From the NCBI RefSeq assembly GCF_009707545.1, contig NZ_WLYK01000001.1:1674001-1738000 (forward strand): DNA of 64,000 bases, in the 5' to 3' direction. This document shows positions 46,509 through 56,383 of this stretch, piece after piece; positions within the stretch are counted from its first letter, which is position 1; each line of letters starts with the position of its first letter. The notes beneath the pieces are model-generated. The model was not told the DNA's origin, did no database searches, and saw only the letters and a list, made by a program, of their open reading frames with translations. The position numbers and the translations under genes are program-made. The DNA comes from Nakamurella alba (GTDB taxonomy: Bacteria; Actinomycetota; Actinomycetes; Mycobacteriales; Nakamurellaceae).

Positions 46509-47080
46509 GCGAACGTTGTACCCGCCGATCGCCTTCGGTACCGCATCGCCGTGGCGTTGCGCCGGCCGGATCGGATCACATCACCCGACGTGTGACCGAC
46601 GGCACCGCCGGTGGGTCCCGGATGGGTCCGAAAATGCCCGTTGATCCGTCATCGAAATGTGCTCCCGAAAGACCGGGGTACGCATGCGGTGGTTCGTCGC
46701 GGTGGCCCACCGCCCGTCGGTGCCTCCACCCCGGCGCCAGCGCCGGGTCGAGATGGACCGAGTGGCAACAGGTGTCGAGGAGGCTGGGAATTCCGTTCTT
46801 TCGCCGGACCGCCGGAGTCGCATGCACAACCCCCGGATGACAGGGCGGCAAAACAGTGTTGGAATTCGCTGGGAGGTGCAGGGGAAAACCGTGCGGCGAC
46901 GGCTTGGCGTCACACCATTGCCATGATCCCGGACCGGCACTTGCGAACACCGGGCCACCGGAACGGGAAAAGGGACGACACCCCGAACGGCTGGTATCGC
47001 CGGCGTCCCGGGTCGGGCTAGAGTGGTGCCGCAGTTCCTCGTCCGACCGGACCCGTTATTTCCTGTGAAAGGAACATCCG
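46509..47080. other. 572-base spacer between the exporter and lsr2
   Basis: No convincing gene is seen on either strand. The stretch is visibly lower in GC than its surroundings (for example TCATCGAAATGTGCTCCCG and GGGCGGCAAAACAGTG). It holds a short hairpin (CCCGGCGC/GCGCCGGG, 46730-46747). The last 60 bases should contain the lsr2 promoter; TAGAGT at 47019 could be its -10. Low GC upstream of lsr2 would suit self-binding by Lsr2. Confidence 0.5.
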
Positions 47081-47434
47081 ATGGCTTCCGTCACCACGGT
47101 GTCACTCACCGACGACATCGACGGCAAGAAGGCCGACGAGACCGTCGCATTCGCATTGGACGGCGTGCTCTACGAGATCGACCTGCGCAAGACGAACGCC
47201 AACGCATTGCGCAAGGCCCTGGCCGAGTACATCGAGCACGGGCGGCGGGTCAGCCGTTCCTCCACCCCGCGCCCGACTGCCGCGTCGCGGGCCTCCGTGG
47301 GCGACGACCGGCGTCGTCGCCGCGAGTACCTGACGGCGGTCCGCGCCTGGGCCGAGGAGGCGGGCCTGGACGTGTCCAACCGAGGGCGCATCGCCCAGGA
47401 CGTGATCGATCGCTACGAGGCCGCACAGGCCTGA
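47081..47434 (+). CDS. lsr2: Lsr2 nucleoid-associated protein
   Basis: DNA-bridging xenogeneic silencer of 117 aa. The N-terminal dimerisation domain (VSLTDDIDGKKADETVAFAL, then YEIDLRKTNANALRKAL) is followed by a basic linker and the C-terminal domain with an AT-hook-like RGR (NRGRIAQDVIDRYEAA). Most Lsr2 proteins have RGRIP; here the Pro is Ala, which may change minor-groove contact slightly. GAAAGGAAC precedes the ATG. It converges with nadE over a shared hairpin. Confidence 0.93.
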   Translation: MASVTTVSLTDDIDGKKADETVAFALDGVLYEIDLRKTNANALRKALAEYIEHGRRVSRSSTPRPTAASRASVGDDRRRRREYLTAVRAWAEEAGLDVSNRGRIAQDVIDRYEAAQA

Positions 47435-47471
47435 GCGGTCCGCGCACCAGGCAGCGAAGAACCACCCTGGG

Positions 47472-47503
47472 ACGTCCCGGGGGCCGTCAGGCCTCCGGGA
47501 CGT
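47472..47503. terminator. bidirectional hairpin between lsr2 and nadE
   Basis: ACGTCCCGGGGGCC and GGCCTCCGGGACGT pair with a single G-T position around a GTCA loop. The loop falls on the nadE stop codon. It would end both convergent transcripts. Confidence 0.7.
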
Positions 47504-49544
47504 TCTGCTCGATGTCGCGCAGCCACACCTGCGCGTTGCCGTCGGACGGCGCCCGCCAATCGCCACGGGGGCTGAGCGAACCACCCGCGGACACCTTCGG
47601 CCCGTTGGGCGACGCGGATCGCTTGAACTGGCTGAAGGCGAAGAAGCGCCGCACGAAGACCTGCAGCCAGGAACGGATCTCGCCCAGCGGATAGGAACGC
47701 CGCCGCTCCGGCGGGAAACCCTCCGGCCACCGGCCGTGCTCGGTGTCCCGCCAGGCGTGCCAGGCCAGGAAGGCGATCTTCGACGGCCGGAACCCGTACC
47801 GCAGGACGTGGAACAGCGTGAAGTCCTGGAGTTCGTAGGGGCCGATCGCCTTCTCCGTGCTCTGCGGCGCCTCGCCCTCCTTGACCGGCACCAGCTCCGG
47901 GGAGATCTCGCTGCCCAGGATGTCCAGGAGTGTGCCCGACACGTCGGCGGAGAAGTCCTCGCCGGACGCCACCCACCGGATGAGGTGCTGGATCAGCGTC
48001 TTCGGTACCCCGGTGTTCACGTTGTAGTGCGACATCTGGTCGCCCACACCGTAGGTGCTCCAGCCGAGCGCGATCTCCGACAGGTCGCCGGTGCCCAGCA
48101 CGATGCCGCCGTGGTGGTTCGCCAGCCGGAACAGGTAGTCGGTCCGCAGCCCGGCCTGGACGTTCTCGAAGGTGACGTCGTAGACCTCGGCGCCGGAGGC
48201 GAACGGGTGCTGCAGGTCGGTCAGCAGTTGTCGTGCCGCCGGCCGGATGTCGATCTCCTCGGCGGTCACGCCGAGCGCCCGCATCAGTGACCAGGCCTGG
48301 GCCTTGGACCGGGTGCCGGTGGCGAAACCGGGCAGCGTGTACGCCCTGATCGCGGTGCGCGGCAACCCCAGCAGATCGGTGGCGCGGCAGGCGACGATCA
48401 GCGCATGGGTGCTGTCCAGGCCACCGGACACCCCGATCACCACACACCGGCTGCCGGTGCTGCGCAGCCGTTGCACCAGGCCGTCGACCTGGATGTTGTA
48501 GGCCTCGTAGCAGTCCTGGGCGAGCCGCGCCGGGTCGGCCGGGACGAACGGGAAACGCTCCAACACCCGGCGCAGGCCCAGGTCCCCGGCGGGCGGCTCG
48601 AGCCGGAACGGGATCCGGCGGTGGTCCGGGACCGCGCCGAGGGTCCGCCGGTTGTCCTCGAAGGTGCCCGTGCGCGCCCGTTCCTGCCGGATCAGGTCGA
48701 GATCGACGTCGGCCACGGTGATCACCGGGCGGCGGGCGAACCGCGGACCCTCGGCGAGCAGGGTGCCGTTCTCGAAGATGGTGGTCTGGCCGTCCCAGCT
48801 CAGGTCGGTGGTCGACTCGCCCTGCCCGGCCGCGGCGTACAGGTAGGCGGACAGGCAGCGGATCGACTGCGTCCGGCAGAGCACCGTCCTGGTGTCGGAT
48901 CGGCCGATGGTGATCGGAGAGCCGGAGAGGTTCGCCAGGACGGTGGCACCCGCGAGGGCGAGCCCGCTGGACGGCGGCACCGGCACGAACATGTCCTCGC
49001 AGATCTCGATCCCGAGCGTCAGGCCCGGGACGTCGACCGCCTCGAAGAGCAGGTCGGTGCCGAGCGGCGCGGTGTGCCGGCCGACCGTCACCTGCTCGCC
49101 GCGGATCCCGTCGCCGGAGGCGAACTGGCGTCGCTCGTAGAACTCCCGGTAGTTCGGCAGGTGGATCTTCGGCACCACGCCGAGCACTGCGCCGCGGTGC
49201 ACGACCACCGCGCAGTTGAACAGGCGGTTGCGGTGCCGCAGCGGCGCACCGACCACGATCACCGGCAGCAGATCGGTCGAGGCGTCGACGATCTCGTCCA
49301 AGGCGGTGTGCACCGCGTCGAGCAGGGCGTCCTGGCCGAGCAGGTCGTCGATCGCATAGCCGGTGATCGACAGCTCCGGGAACAGGGCGATCGCGACCCC
49401 GTCGGCCGAGCACTCCCGCACGGCGTCCAGGATCAGCGCCGCGTTCGCGGTGGGATCGGCGATCCGGACCGGGACCGCACAGGCCGCGACCCGGGCGAAC
49501 CCGTGCCGGTAGAGCGAGGCGAAGTCCGCCGTCGTGCTGGTCAG
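47487..49544 (-). CDS. nadE: glutamine-dependent NAD(+) synthetase
   Basis: Two-domain enzyme of 685 aa that makes NAD from deamido-NAD using ammonia taken from glutamine. The N-terminal nitrilase domain shows Glu in [10 protein letters not shown], Lys in [12 protein letters not shown], and Cys in EICEDMFVP. The synthetase domain has the ATP loop GVSGGLDST and later [11 protein letters not shown]. The sequence is close to M. tuberculosis NadE (679 aa). That alignment places the start at a CTG (49544) with GAGGAG exactly six bases upstream. GTG 49586 is the nearest standard alternative and would add 14 residues. Confidence 0.9.
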   Translation of the reverse strand: MTSTTADFASLYRHGFARVAACAVPVRIADPTANAALILDAVRECSADGVAIALFPELSITGYAIDDLLGQDALLDAVHTALDEIVDASTDLLPVIVVGAPLRHRNRLFNCAVVVHRGAVLGVVPKIHLPNYREFYERRQFASGDGIRGEQVTVGRHTAPLGTDLLFEAVDVPGLTLGIEICEDMFVPVPPSSGLALAGATVLANLSGSPITIGRSDTRTVLCRTQSIRCLSAYLYAAAGQGESTTDLSWDGQTTIFENGTLLAEGPRFARRPVITVADVDLDLIRQERARTGTFEDNRRTLGAVPDHRRIPFRLEPPAGDLGLRRVLERFPFVPADPARLAQDCYEAYNIQVDGLVQRLRSTGSRCVVIGVSGGLDSTHALIVACRATDLLGLPRTAIRAYTLPGFATGTRSKAQAWSLMRALGVTAEEIDIRPAARQLLTDLQHPFASGAEVYDVTFENVQAGLRTDYLFRLANHHGGIVLGTGDLSEIALGWSTYGVGDQMSHYNVNTGVPKTLIQHLIRWVASGEDFSADVSGTLLDILGSEISPELVPVKEGEAPQSTEKAIGPYELQDFTLFHVLRYGFRPSKIAFLAWHAWRDTEHGRWPEGFPPERRRSYPLGEIRSWLQVFVRRFFAFSQFKRSASPNGPKVSAGGSLSPRGDWRAPSDGNAQVWLRDIEQNVPEA

Positions 49545-49659
49545 GGTCCACTCCTCGGGTGCCGGCCGGCGGTTGCCGACCGGCACCCACGATAGTCGCG
49601 CGGTCCGCTCCACCCGTGGTCGGAGGCCGGGGCGCGTCCCCGCCGATAGCGTGGGGCGC

Positions 49660-50898
49660 ATGCGTGCGCAGCTCTACCGATGGCTGGAGGAGCACCGCTG
49701 GGTCGGCGACACCGCCTTCGCGGCGGTGTTCGGCCTGGCCTCGGTGCTGGTCTCGCTGGGCTACATCGACTGGACGGGGTATTTCGGCTACCACAGCAGC
49801 CGGCCGTACCTGGCGATGGTGTACTCGCTGGCCTCCGGCGTGCCGATGATCTTCCGCCGCACCCGCACCGAGCTGGCGGTGGTGCTCGGCGTCGCCTACC
49901 TGGCGATCTCGCTGGGGGTCTTCCCCCAACCGACACTGCCGATCCTGCTGGCGCCGATCCTGGTGCACGCCGCTGCGGTCTGGGCCCCCCGGTCCTGGGC
50001 CATCGGTGCGTTGGTGGCCGGCCTGATCGGTGCGGTCATCGGACCCTTGCAGTGGGGGCTGGACTCGGACCCGTCGCTCCTGCTCGTCGCCGCGGGAGCC
50101 GCCGTCGTGAGCGTGGTGGCCGCCTTCGCGGTAGGGGAGCGGCGGCGGGACCGCATCGAGTTCCAGGCCGAGCAGATCCGTTCCGCAGCCGAGCGTGCCG
50201 AGCTGGTGGCAGCCGAGCAGGGGCAGCGCGAGCAGGTGACGCTGGCCGCGGAACGCGCCCGGATCGCCCGGGAACTGCACGACATCGTGGCCCACTCGCT
50301 GTCGGTGGTGATCGTGCAGGCCGACGGTGCCGCGGCGGCTGCCGCCGCGAAGCCGGAGCTGGCGGTGCCGGTGCTGCGGACGATCGCCGAGACCTCCCGC
50401 GCGGCACTGGCCGAGATGCGTTCCCTGGTCGGGGTTCTGCGGTCGGACAGCACCGGTGGCACCGGCGACGGCTACGCCCCGGCCGGGCGTCTGGTGGACC
50501 TGCCCGACCTGCTCGAGCAGATCCGCGGCGCGGGGGTCACGGTCTCGATGGACGTCCGGGGCGAACCGCGGCCGTTGCCCGCGGGTCTGGAGCTCACCGT
50601 CTACCGGGTGGTGCAGGAGGCCCTCACCAATGTGCTCAAGCATGCCGGCCCGCAGGCCACCGCGATGGTCGCCCTCGACTGGACGGCAACAGTGCTCACC
50701 GTCCGGGTGGACGACGACGGCCGGGGCGCGGCCGCCGGTCTGGGTGCGGACCCGGCCGCGGGCGTCCCCGGTTCCGGCCACGGGCTGCTCGGCATGCGCG
50801 AGCGGGTCGCGGCCCAGGGCGGGTCGCTGATGGCGACACCGGCGCCGGGCGGCGGGTTCTCGGTGCGGGTCGATCTGCCGGTCCCGGGCGCGGCATGA
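49660..50898 (+). CDS. sensor histidine kinase (HisKA_3)
   Basis: Membrane kinase of 412 aa. About five N-terminal hydrophobic segments (about 15-160) come with little extracellular sequence, so it is an intramembrane-sensing type. A coiled coil leads to the phospho-acceptor ARIARELHDIVAHSLSVVIV. The ATPase domain has EALTNVLKHAG, DDDGRG and GHGLLGMRERVAAQGG. It is coupled to its response regulator by an ATGA overlap. The ABC transporter downstream is the likely target; such kinases often respond to envelope-active compounds. Confidence 0.92.
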   Translation: MRAQLYRWLEEHRWVGDTAFAAVFGLASVLVSLGYIDWTGYFGYHSSRPYLAMVYSLASGVPMIFRRTRTELAVVLGVAYLAISLGVFPQPTLPILLAPILVHAAAVWAPRSWAIGALVAGLIGAVIGPLQWGLDSDPSLLLVAAGAAVVSVVAAFAVGERRRDRIEFQAEQIRSAAERAELVAAEQGQREQVTLAAERARIARELHDIVAHSLSVVIVQADGAAAAAAAKPELAVPVLRTIAETSRAALAEMRSLVGVLRSDSTGGTGDGYAPAGRLVDLPDLLEQIRGAGVTVSMDVRGEPRPLPAGLELTVYRVVQEALTNVLKHAGPQATAMVALDWTATVLTVRVDDDGRGAAAGLGADPAAGVPGSGHGLLGMRERVAAQGGSLMATPAPGGGFSVRVDLPVPGAA

Positions 50899-51596
50899 TC
50901 CGGATCCTGCTGGTCGACGACCAGGAACTGGTCCGCACCGGCTTCGCGATGCTGCTGTCCGCGCAGGCCGACATGGAGGTGGTCGGGCAGGCCGGCGACG
51001 GCGCCGCTGCGGCCGGCCTGGCCGCCACCGTGCCGGCCGACGTGGTCCTGATGGACATCCGGATGCCGGGCACGGACGGGGTCACCGGGACCGGGCTGAT
51101 CACCGCCCGCCCGGGCGCGCCGAAGGTCATCGTGCTGACCACCTTCGACCTGGACGAGTACGTCTACGCCGCGCTGGCGGCCGGTGCGTCCGGGTTCCTG
51201 CTCAAGGACGCCCGGCCGGACGAACTGCTCGGGGCCATCCGTGCGGTGGCCGCCGGTGACGCCGTCCTGGCACCGTCGGTGACCCGCCGGCTGCTGGACC
51301 ATCTGGGCCACCGCCCGGCCCCCGGCACGCCGGCGGCCGCGCCGGACCGGACCGTGCAGCCCGGCCCCGCGGACCTGTCACGGCTGGACGAGCTGACCGC
51401 ACGGGAACGCGAGGTGCTGGTGCTGGTCGCGCTGGGGGAGACCAACCACGGCGTCGCGGCGCGGCTGTACATGGCCGAGTCCACGGTGAAGACGCACATC
51501 GGCAACCTGCTGGCCAAGACCGGAGCCCGGGACCGGGTTGCCCTGGTGCTGTTCGCCTTCCGTGCCGGCCTCGTCGACATCGCCGACCTGCCCTGA
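50895..51596 (+). CDS. NarL/LuxR-type response regulator
   Basis: Response regulator of 233 aa. The receiver domain has VDDQELVR, the phospho-acceptor Asp in [13 protein letters not shown], and Lys in [11 protein letters not shown] Pro/Ala-rich linker precedes the LuxR HTH ([20 protein letters not shown], then [19 protein letters not shown]). It begins within the kinase stop. Probable control over the ABC genes starting 168 bases downstream is inferred from order. Confidence 0.92.
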   Translation: MIRILLVDDQELVRTGFAMLLSAQADMEVVGQAGDGAAAAGLAATVPADVVLMDIRMPGTDGVTGTGLITARPGAPKVIVLTTFDLDEYVYAALAAGASGFLLKDARPDELLGAIRAVAAGDAVLAPSVTRRLLDHLGHRPAPGTPAAAPDRTVQPGPADLSRLDELTAREREVLVLVALGETNHGVAARLYMAESTVKTHIGNLLAKTGARDRVALVLFAFRAGLVDIADLP

Positions 51597-51763
51597 GGGC
51601 GCCGGGCCCGGGTCCGACTCCTCCCGTGGTACTAGTCCCGGTCCCGATCGGTGGCCGGCAACCGGGTGCCGTGGTCGGAGGCGCCGACACCCTCCTCGCG
51701 GGCAGTGTTCTCCCCGGGCCGCACCGGCCCGTGCGCAGTCCGCACTGACAGGGAGGACCCGAG

Positions 51764-52558
51764 ATGATCGGCACCACAGGAACAACCGGCACGCCGGCGA
51801 CCACCGGGGCGGCAGGGACGGCCGCTCCGTCACCGGGCGTCGCCGCCGAGGCCGTCGACCTCGTCAAGGTGCACGGTACCGGCGAGGGCGAGGTACGCGC
51901 GGTGGACGGGATCTCGGTGCGGATCGCTGCGGGGTCGTTCACCGCGGTGATGGGCGCCTCCGGCTCCGGCAAGTCCACCCTGATGCACTGCATGGCCGGT
52001 CTGGACCGGCCGACCGCCGGTCGGGTGGCGATCGGCGGCACCGACCTGACCACGCTCCGGGACAACGAGCTGACCCGGATCCGGCGCGAGCGCATCGGTT
52101 TCGTCTTCCAGTCCTTCAACCTGCTGCCGACGCTCACCGCGCAGGAGAACATCCTGCTGCCGCTGGACCTGGCCGGCACCGCGGTCGACGGGGCGCGGTT
52201 CACCGCACTGGTCGGTTCCCTCGGCCTCCAGGACCGGCTGTCCCACCGTCCCGCCGAGCTGTCCGGCGGCCAGCAGCAGCGGGTGGCGATCGCCCGGGCG
52301 CTGATCACCCTGCCGGACGTGGTGTTCGCCGACGAACCGACCGGTGCCCTGGACTCCCGCACCGGGGCCGCCCTGCTCGCCTACCTGCGGCTGTGCGTGC
52401 GGGAGGCGGGGCAGACGGTGGTGATGGTGACCCACGACCCGATGGCCGCCGGGTACGCAGACCGGGTGCTGCTGCTGGCCGACGGCCGGATCGCCGGCGA
52501 ACTGCAGTCTCCGACACCGGATGAGGTCCTCGCGGCCCTGCGCACCCTGGGGGCCTGA
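51764..52558 (+). CDS. ABC transporter ATP-binding protein (MacB/LolD type)
   Basis: ATPase of 264 aa. Walker A is GASGSGKST, the Q-loop [13 protein letters not shown] is typical of the MacB/LolD class, the signature is [10 protein letters not shown], and Walker B is [12 protein letters not shown]. The first 25 residues are a Thr/Gly/Ala-rich extension. GGGAGGACC precedes the ATG. It pairs with the FtsX-type permease two bases downstream. Confidence 0.92.
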   Translation: MIGTTGTTGTPATTGAAGTAAPSPGVAAEAVDLVKVHGTGEGEVRAVDGISVRIAAGSFTAVMGASGSGKSTLMHCMAGLDRPTAGRVAIGGTDLTTLRDNELTRIRRERIGFVFQSFNLLPTLTAQENILLPLDLAGTAVDGARFTALVGSLGLQDRLSHRPAELSGGQQQRVAIARALITLPDVVFADEPTGALDSRTGAALLAYLRLCVREAGQTVVMVTHDPMAAGYADRVLLLADGRIAGELQSPTPDEVLAALRTLGA

Positions 52559-52560
52559 CC

Positions 52561-55056
52561 ATGAGCGTTCCCGTCCGGCTGGCCCGCGCCGAACTGCGGG
52601 CCCACGGCGCACGTGTCGTCGCGGCCGCTCTGGCCATCGTGCTCGGCGTCGGCTTCGCCGCCGCCACCGTGGTCTTCTCCGGCAGCTTCTCCGCGGCACT
52701 CGGTCGCGCCGCGGCGGCCGAGGTCGCCGCGGTGGACCTCGTCGTGCAGCCCGGCAGCGCGCCGATCGAGGCGGCCGCGGTGGCCGCCGTCCCGGGCGTC
52801 GCGCTCGCCTTCCCGGTGGACCGCGCCTACCCCGACTTCCGCGGCCCGGAGAGTCGCGGCTGGTTCAGGATGACCGGCCTGGCGCCCGAGGCCGCCCGCT
52901 GGTACGGCCTCGCCTCCGGGGTCTGGCCGACCGGCGCCGACGACCTGGTCGTCGGGGCGGACACCGCCCGCCGCAACGGGATCGCGGTCGGCAGCGTGCT
53001 GACCGTCGGCGGTGGGGACGTCGCCCGGCAGATGACCGTGGTCGGCACCGTGGACACCGGGATCTCCCCGCTGGCCGGTGCCGGTGATGTCGCCTTCGCC
53101 GTGCCGGCGACGGTCCGGGCGATCAACGACGACCCGGGCAGCGCCGGATACGTCGCCCTGGACGTGGCGGTCGCCGACGGCGTCGACGCGACCACCGTGG
53201 CCGATCGGCTCAGCGCTGCTTTCCCGGGCGCCGAGGTGCAGACCGCCGCGGACATCCGGGAGGAGGCCGTGCAACGGCTCGGCAACGACACCGACGTGGT
53301 GGCGGCGGTGCTCGGGGCCTTCGTGGTGCTCGCCGCGTTCGTCGCCGCCATGGTCGTCACCAGCACCTTCACCATCCTGCTCGCGGCCCGCCGCCGGCAG
53401 ATCGCCTTGCTGCGGTGCGTGGGTGCCGACCGCGGTCAGCTGGCCCGCGGTTTCCTCGTCGAGTTCGGCGTCGTCGCGGTGCTCGGTGCCGCGATCGGGG
53501 TGGCCGGCGGGGCCGGCCTCGGTCGGCTCGTGTGCGCGCTCACCGGTATTGGCGCCACCGACATGCGCTATCCGGTACTGGGTCTCGTGCTCTGCGGGGT
53601 CGTCGGGGTGATCGGCTGCCTGCTCGCCGCCTGGGCGCCGTTGGTCCGGGCCACCCGGGTCGCTCCGCTGGCGGCCCTGCGGCCGGCCGAGATCGACGGT
53701 GCCGGGCGGAGGGTCTCGCTCGGACGCGTCCTGCTCGGCACCGGCGGCTTCCTGGTCGGCGGTGCGGTGCTCGGTCTCGGCGTCGTCGTCGGGGACCTGT
53801 TGATCGCTGCCGGCGGTGGGGTGGTGTGTGCGGTGGGCATCGTGCTGCTGCTGCGCGTCGTGCTGCCCGGTCTGTTGCGCCGGACGTCGCCGCTCGCCCG
53901 GCTGGCCGGTGTGCCCGGCCGGCTGGCCCTGGCGAACGCCGTCCGCAACCCCGCCCGCGCGGCGGCCGCCTGCACGGCGCTGGCGATCGGCGTCGGCACC
54001 GTGACCACCCTGCTGGTCGCCGCGACCTCCGCGCAGGCCGGCGCCGACCGGGCAGTGGCTCTGCGCTACCAGCTCGACCTGCAGGTGATCGACAGCCGGG
54101 AGGCGGCAGGACCGCTGCCGGGTGACATTCTCCCGGCGGTGCAGCAGGTCGCCGGGATCCGCACCGCGGTCGCGGTGCTGGGGGCCGACGCGGAACTCCG
54201 CCGGGCCGACAGCACTCCTGCCGCTGGTGCCACCGGTGATCCCGACAGCGCCCCGATCCCCACCCCGGTGTTCGCGCCCACTTTGGAGCAGTACCACTCG
54301 GTGCGCAACGGCGGTGACCTGCAGGCCGGACAACTCGCGGCACCGGCCTGGATGGTGCGGATGCTCGGCCTGACGTCGGGGGATCCGGTGGTACTGGCCG
54401 TCGGTGGCAGAGAGGTGACGCTGACCCTGGCCGACCGGCCGGTCACCGACGACAGCTCGGTGGTGGTGTTCGCCCCCGACCTGCTGTCGATCGACCCGCA
54501 GGCCGGGACCCGCGCGGTGTGGGCCGCTTTCGCGCCGGACGCCGCGGCGCAGGACGTGGTCGCCGCGGTCAACAAGCTGGTCGTCTCCCGGGACGGCATC
54601 GACGTGTCCGGCGCGGGCGTGGAGCGTGCCGCGACCGAGGAGACCATCGGACTGGTCATCCGGGTGGCCATCGCCCTTGTCGCGGTGGCGGTGCTGATCG
54701 CGATCGTCGGTATCGGCAACACCGTCGGGCTGTCCGTGCTCGAACGCACCCGGGAATCCGCGCTGTTGCGGGCGCTGGGCCTGTCGCGCCTGCGGCTGCG
54801 ACTCACGGTGGTCGTCGAGGCGGTGCTGCTGGCACTGGTGGCCGCCGTCGTCGGGGTCGTCGTCGGACTCGGGTTCGGCGGGGCCGCCGCGGCGACGGCG
54901 TTCCGGCAGTCCGGCGAGGAGCCGGCCTTCGCGGTCCCGGTCATCGGCCTGCTGGTGGTGGTGGCTGCAGCCCTGGTCGCCGGCGCGGTGTCCGCGGTGC
55001 TGCCCGCCCGGCGGGCGGCCCGGGCCACCCCGGTGGAGGCGCTCGCCGAGGTCTGA
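52561..55056 (+). CDS. FtsX-family ABC transporter permease
   Basis: Large permease of 831 aa with two FtsX modules. The first is near 255-380 after an extracellular MacB-type domain (about 40-235). A middle pair of helices (about 390-450) and a second soluble domain follow, and the last FtsX module is at about 700-825 (GIGNTVGLSVLERTRESALL and LPARRAARATPVEAL). It belongs with the preceding ATPase. The likely role is export or mechanotransmission linked to antimicrobial or lipophilic compounds, controlled by the adjacent two-component system and perhaps the MarR protein. Confidence 0.9.
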   Translation: MSVPVRLARAELRAHGARVVAAALAIVLGVGFAAATVVFSGSFSAALGRAAAAEVAAVDLVVQPGSAPIEAAAVAAVPGVALAFPVDRAYPDFRGPESRGWFRMTGLAPEAARWYGLASGVWPTGADDLVVGADTARRNGIAVGSVLTVGGGDVARQMTVVGTVDTGISPLAGAGDVAFAVPATVRAINDDPGSAGYVALDVAVADGVDATTVADRLSAAFPGAEVQTAADIREEAVQRLGNDTDVVAAVLGAFVVLAAFVAAMVVTSTFTILLAARRRQIALLRCVGADRGQLARGFLVEFGVVAVLGAAIGVAGGAGLGRLVCALTGIGATDMRYPVLGLVLCGVVGVIGCLLAAWAPLVRATRVAPLAALRPAEIDGAGRRVSLGRVLLGTGGFLVGGAVLGLGVVVGDLLIAAGGGVVCAVGIVLLLRVVLPGLLRRTSPLARLAGVPGRLALANAVRNPARAAAACTALAIGVGTVTTLLVAATSAQAGADRAVALRYQLDLQVIDSREAAGPLPGDILPAVQQVAGIRTAVAVLGADAELRRADSTPAAGATGDPDSAPIPTPVFAPTLEQYHSVRNGGDLQAGQLAAPAWMVRMLGLTSGDPVVLAVGGREVTLTLADRPVTDDSSVVVFAPDLLSIDPQAGTRAVWAAFAPDAAAQDVVAAVNKLVVSRDGIDVSGAGVERAATEETIGLVIRVAIALVAVAVLIAIVGIGNTVGLSVLERTRESALLRALGLSRLRLRLTVVVEAVLLALVAAVVGVVVGLGFGGAAAATAFRQSGEEPAFAVPVIGLLVVVAAALVAGAVSAVLPARRAARATPVEALAEV

Positions 55057-55086
55057 CCTGCGCACCGCCGGGGATCGGGTGCTATC

Positions 55087-55101
55087 GTGAAGTCACTTCA
55101 C
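55087..55101. promoter_or_regulatory. perfect 15-bp palindrome upstream of the MarR gene
   Basis: GTGAAGT-C-ACTTCAC lies 18 bases before the ATG of the MarR gene. Its symmetry, size and position are typical of an auto-operator for a MarR dimer. Confidence 0.75.
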
Positions 55102-55119
55102 TATGAAGGGACATCACGG

Positions 55120-55587
55120 ATGAGTGCACCCGATCCCCGGCAGGCCGCGCTGGACGCCGTCCTCGCCCTGGTCGTCGAACTCGGCGAGGACATGCAGCAC
55201 GGTCTGGCCGCTCTCGGCCTCACCCCGGCGAGATCCCATGTGTTGTGGCAACTCCGGGCCACCGGCCCGGCGCACCAGCGGGTGCTGGCCGAGGCACTGC
55301 GGACCTCCCCGCGCAACGTCACCGGCCTGGTGGACGGGCTGCAGCAGGCCGGGCTGGTCAGCAGGAATGCGCACCCGACGGACCGCCGGGCGGTCGTGGT
55401 CGCGCTGACCGATGCGGGGGAGCAACTGGTGGACGGTCTGGAGGCCGGACAGCAGGAGCTCGCGGGTGTGCTGTTCGCCGATCGACCGGACTCTGAGATC
55501 GCAGTGGTGGCCGATGTTCTCGCCGCCGCGGTGGACCGCCTCCGGGTGGCTGTGGCCACCGCACCGACTGTGCGGGGGAGTGCGTGA
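55120..55587 (+). CDS. MarR family transcriptional regulator
   Basis: Regulator of 155 aa with a standard MarR fold: SHVLWQLRATGPAHQRVLAE, recognition helix TSPRNVTGLVDGLQQAGLV, wing RNAHPTDRRAVVVALT. GAAGGGA precedes ATG 55120. Its stop overlaps the membrane protein gene, so the two are co-expressed. The palindrome upstream suggests self-repression. Confidence 0.9.
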   Translation: MSAPDPRQAALDAVLALVVELGEDMQHGLAALGLTPARSHVLWQLRATGPAHQRVLAEALRTSPRNVTGLVDGLQQAGLVSRNAHPTDRRAVVVALTDAGEQLVDGLEAGQQELAGVLFADRPDSEIAVVADVLAAAVDRLRVAVATAPTVRGSA

Positions 55588-56198
55588 TGAGTGTCGGGAC
55601 CGCACTGAGGTCGGCCGGCACCTACGAGTCCCGGATGTGGAGTTCGCTGTTCCGCTGGGTCTTCCGCCGCCACAGCTACGGCGGTCCGGGCAGCTTCGGG
55701 TACGTCCGCCAGGTCGCGCCGCTGATCTGGACCTTCATCCTCGTCTCCGCCATCGAGATCCCCGCCTTCCACTTCCTGGTGCCGTGGCCCACGGTCCGGA
55801 TCGTCATCGACGTGCTCGGCGTCTGGGGACTGCTCTGGATGATCGGGCTGCTGGCGAGCATGTACGTACATCCGCACCAGGTGCTGCCGGCCGGAGTGGC
55901 CGTCCGGCACGGGATGTCACTCGACGTGGTGGTGCCGTGGGACTCGATCGAGTCCATCCGGCCGGTGACCCGGCTGAAGACCGGCCGCGGCACCGTCCAG
56001 GTCGAGGGGGAGACGGTGCACATCGTGCTGGCCGGCCAGACCTCCGTCGACCTGCAGCTCCGGCATCCTGTGGTGCTCGACCTGCCGAAGGGACCGACGA
56101 CCGTCACGGCGGTGCGGTTCTGGGCGGACGACGCACCGGCACTCGTGGGCGCCGTCCGGGCCGAGCTCGAGGAACGGCAGAACACCCCCGCAGAGTGA
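55584..56198 (+). CDS. membrane protein of unknown function, MarR-coupled
   Basis: Protein of 204 aa with two hydrophobic helices (about 45-65 and 72-95), followed by a soluble C-terminal domain of beta-strand character with a PH-like look (VVPWDSIESIRPVTRLKTGR). I do not recognise a family. It starts at GTG 55584 (or ATG 55587), overlapping the MarR stop, and so is probably repressed by it. Confidence 0.7.
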   Translation: MMSVGTALRSAGTYESRMWSSLFRWVFRRHSYGGPGSFGYVRQVAPLIWTFILVSAIEIPAFHFLVPWPTVRIVIDVLGVWGLLWMIGLLASMYVHPHQVLPAGVAVRHGMSLDVVVPWDSIESIRPVTRLKTGRGTVQVEGETVHIVLAGQTSVDLQLRHPVVLDLPKGPTTVTAVRFWADDAPALVGAVRAELEERQNTPAE

Positions 56199-56383
56199 CA
56201 GACCGTCGCTGTCCGTCATGTTCACCCGTGGCCGTCTCGGCATCGGTGGTGCGGTCGCCGCACCGATTCGCACGGCCGGGATCTGGCGCTCACAGCAGTC
56301 GAACGACTACTCTTCGTAGCTGTTGACCACGCTTCGCTGTTGGCCCGAGTGCCCGACGTGGTCCGTCGGGAGGGTCGATCGTC

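Noticed and set aside
46576..46958. Small genes in the spacer before lsr2
   Set aside because: Several short frames exist on both strands, but none has a good ribosome site or a recognisable family.
47413..50781. 1122-codon open frame on the minus strand across nadE and the kinase gene
   Set aside because: It is a by-product of high GC; the product is Arg/Gly/Pro/Ala-rich, matches no family, and overlaps two clearly identified genes.
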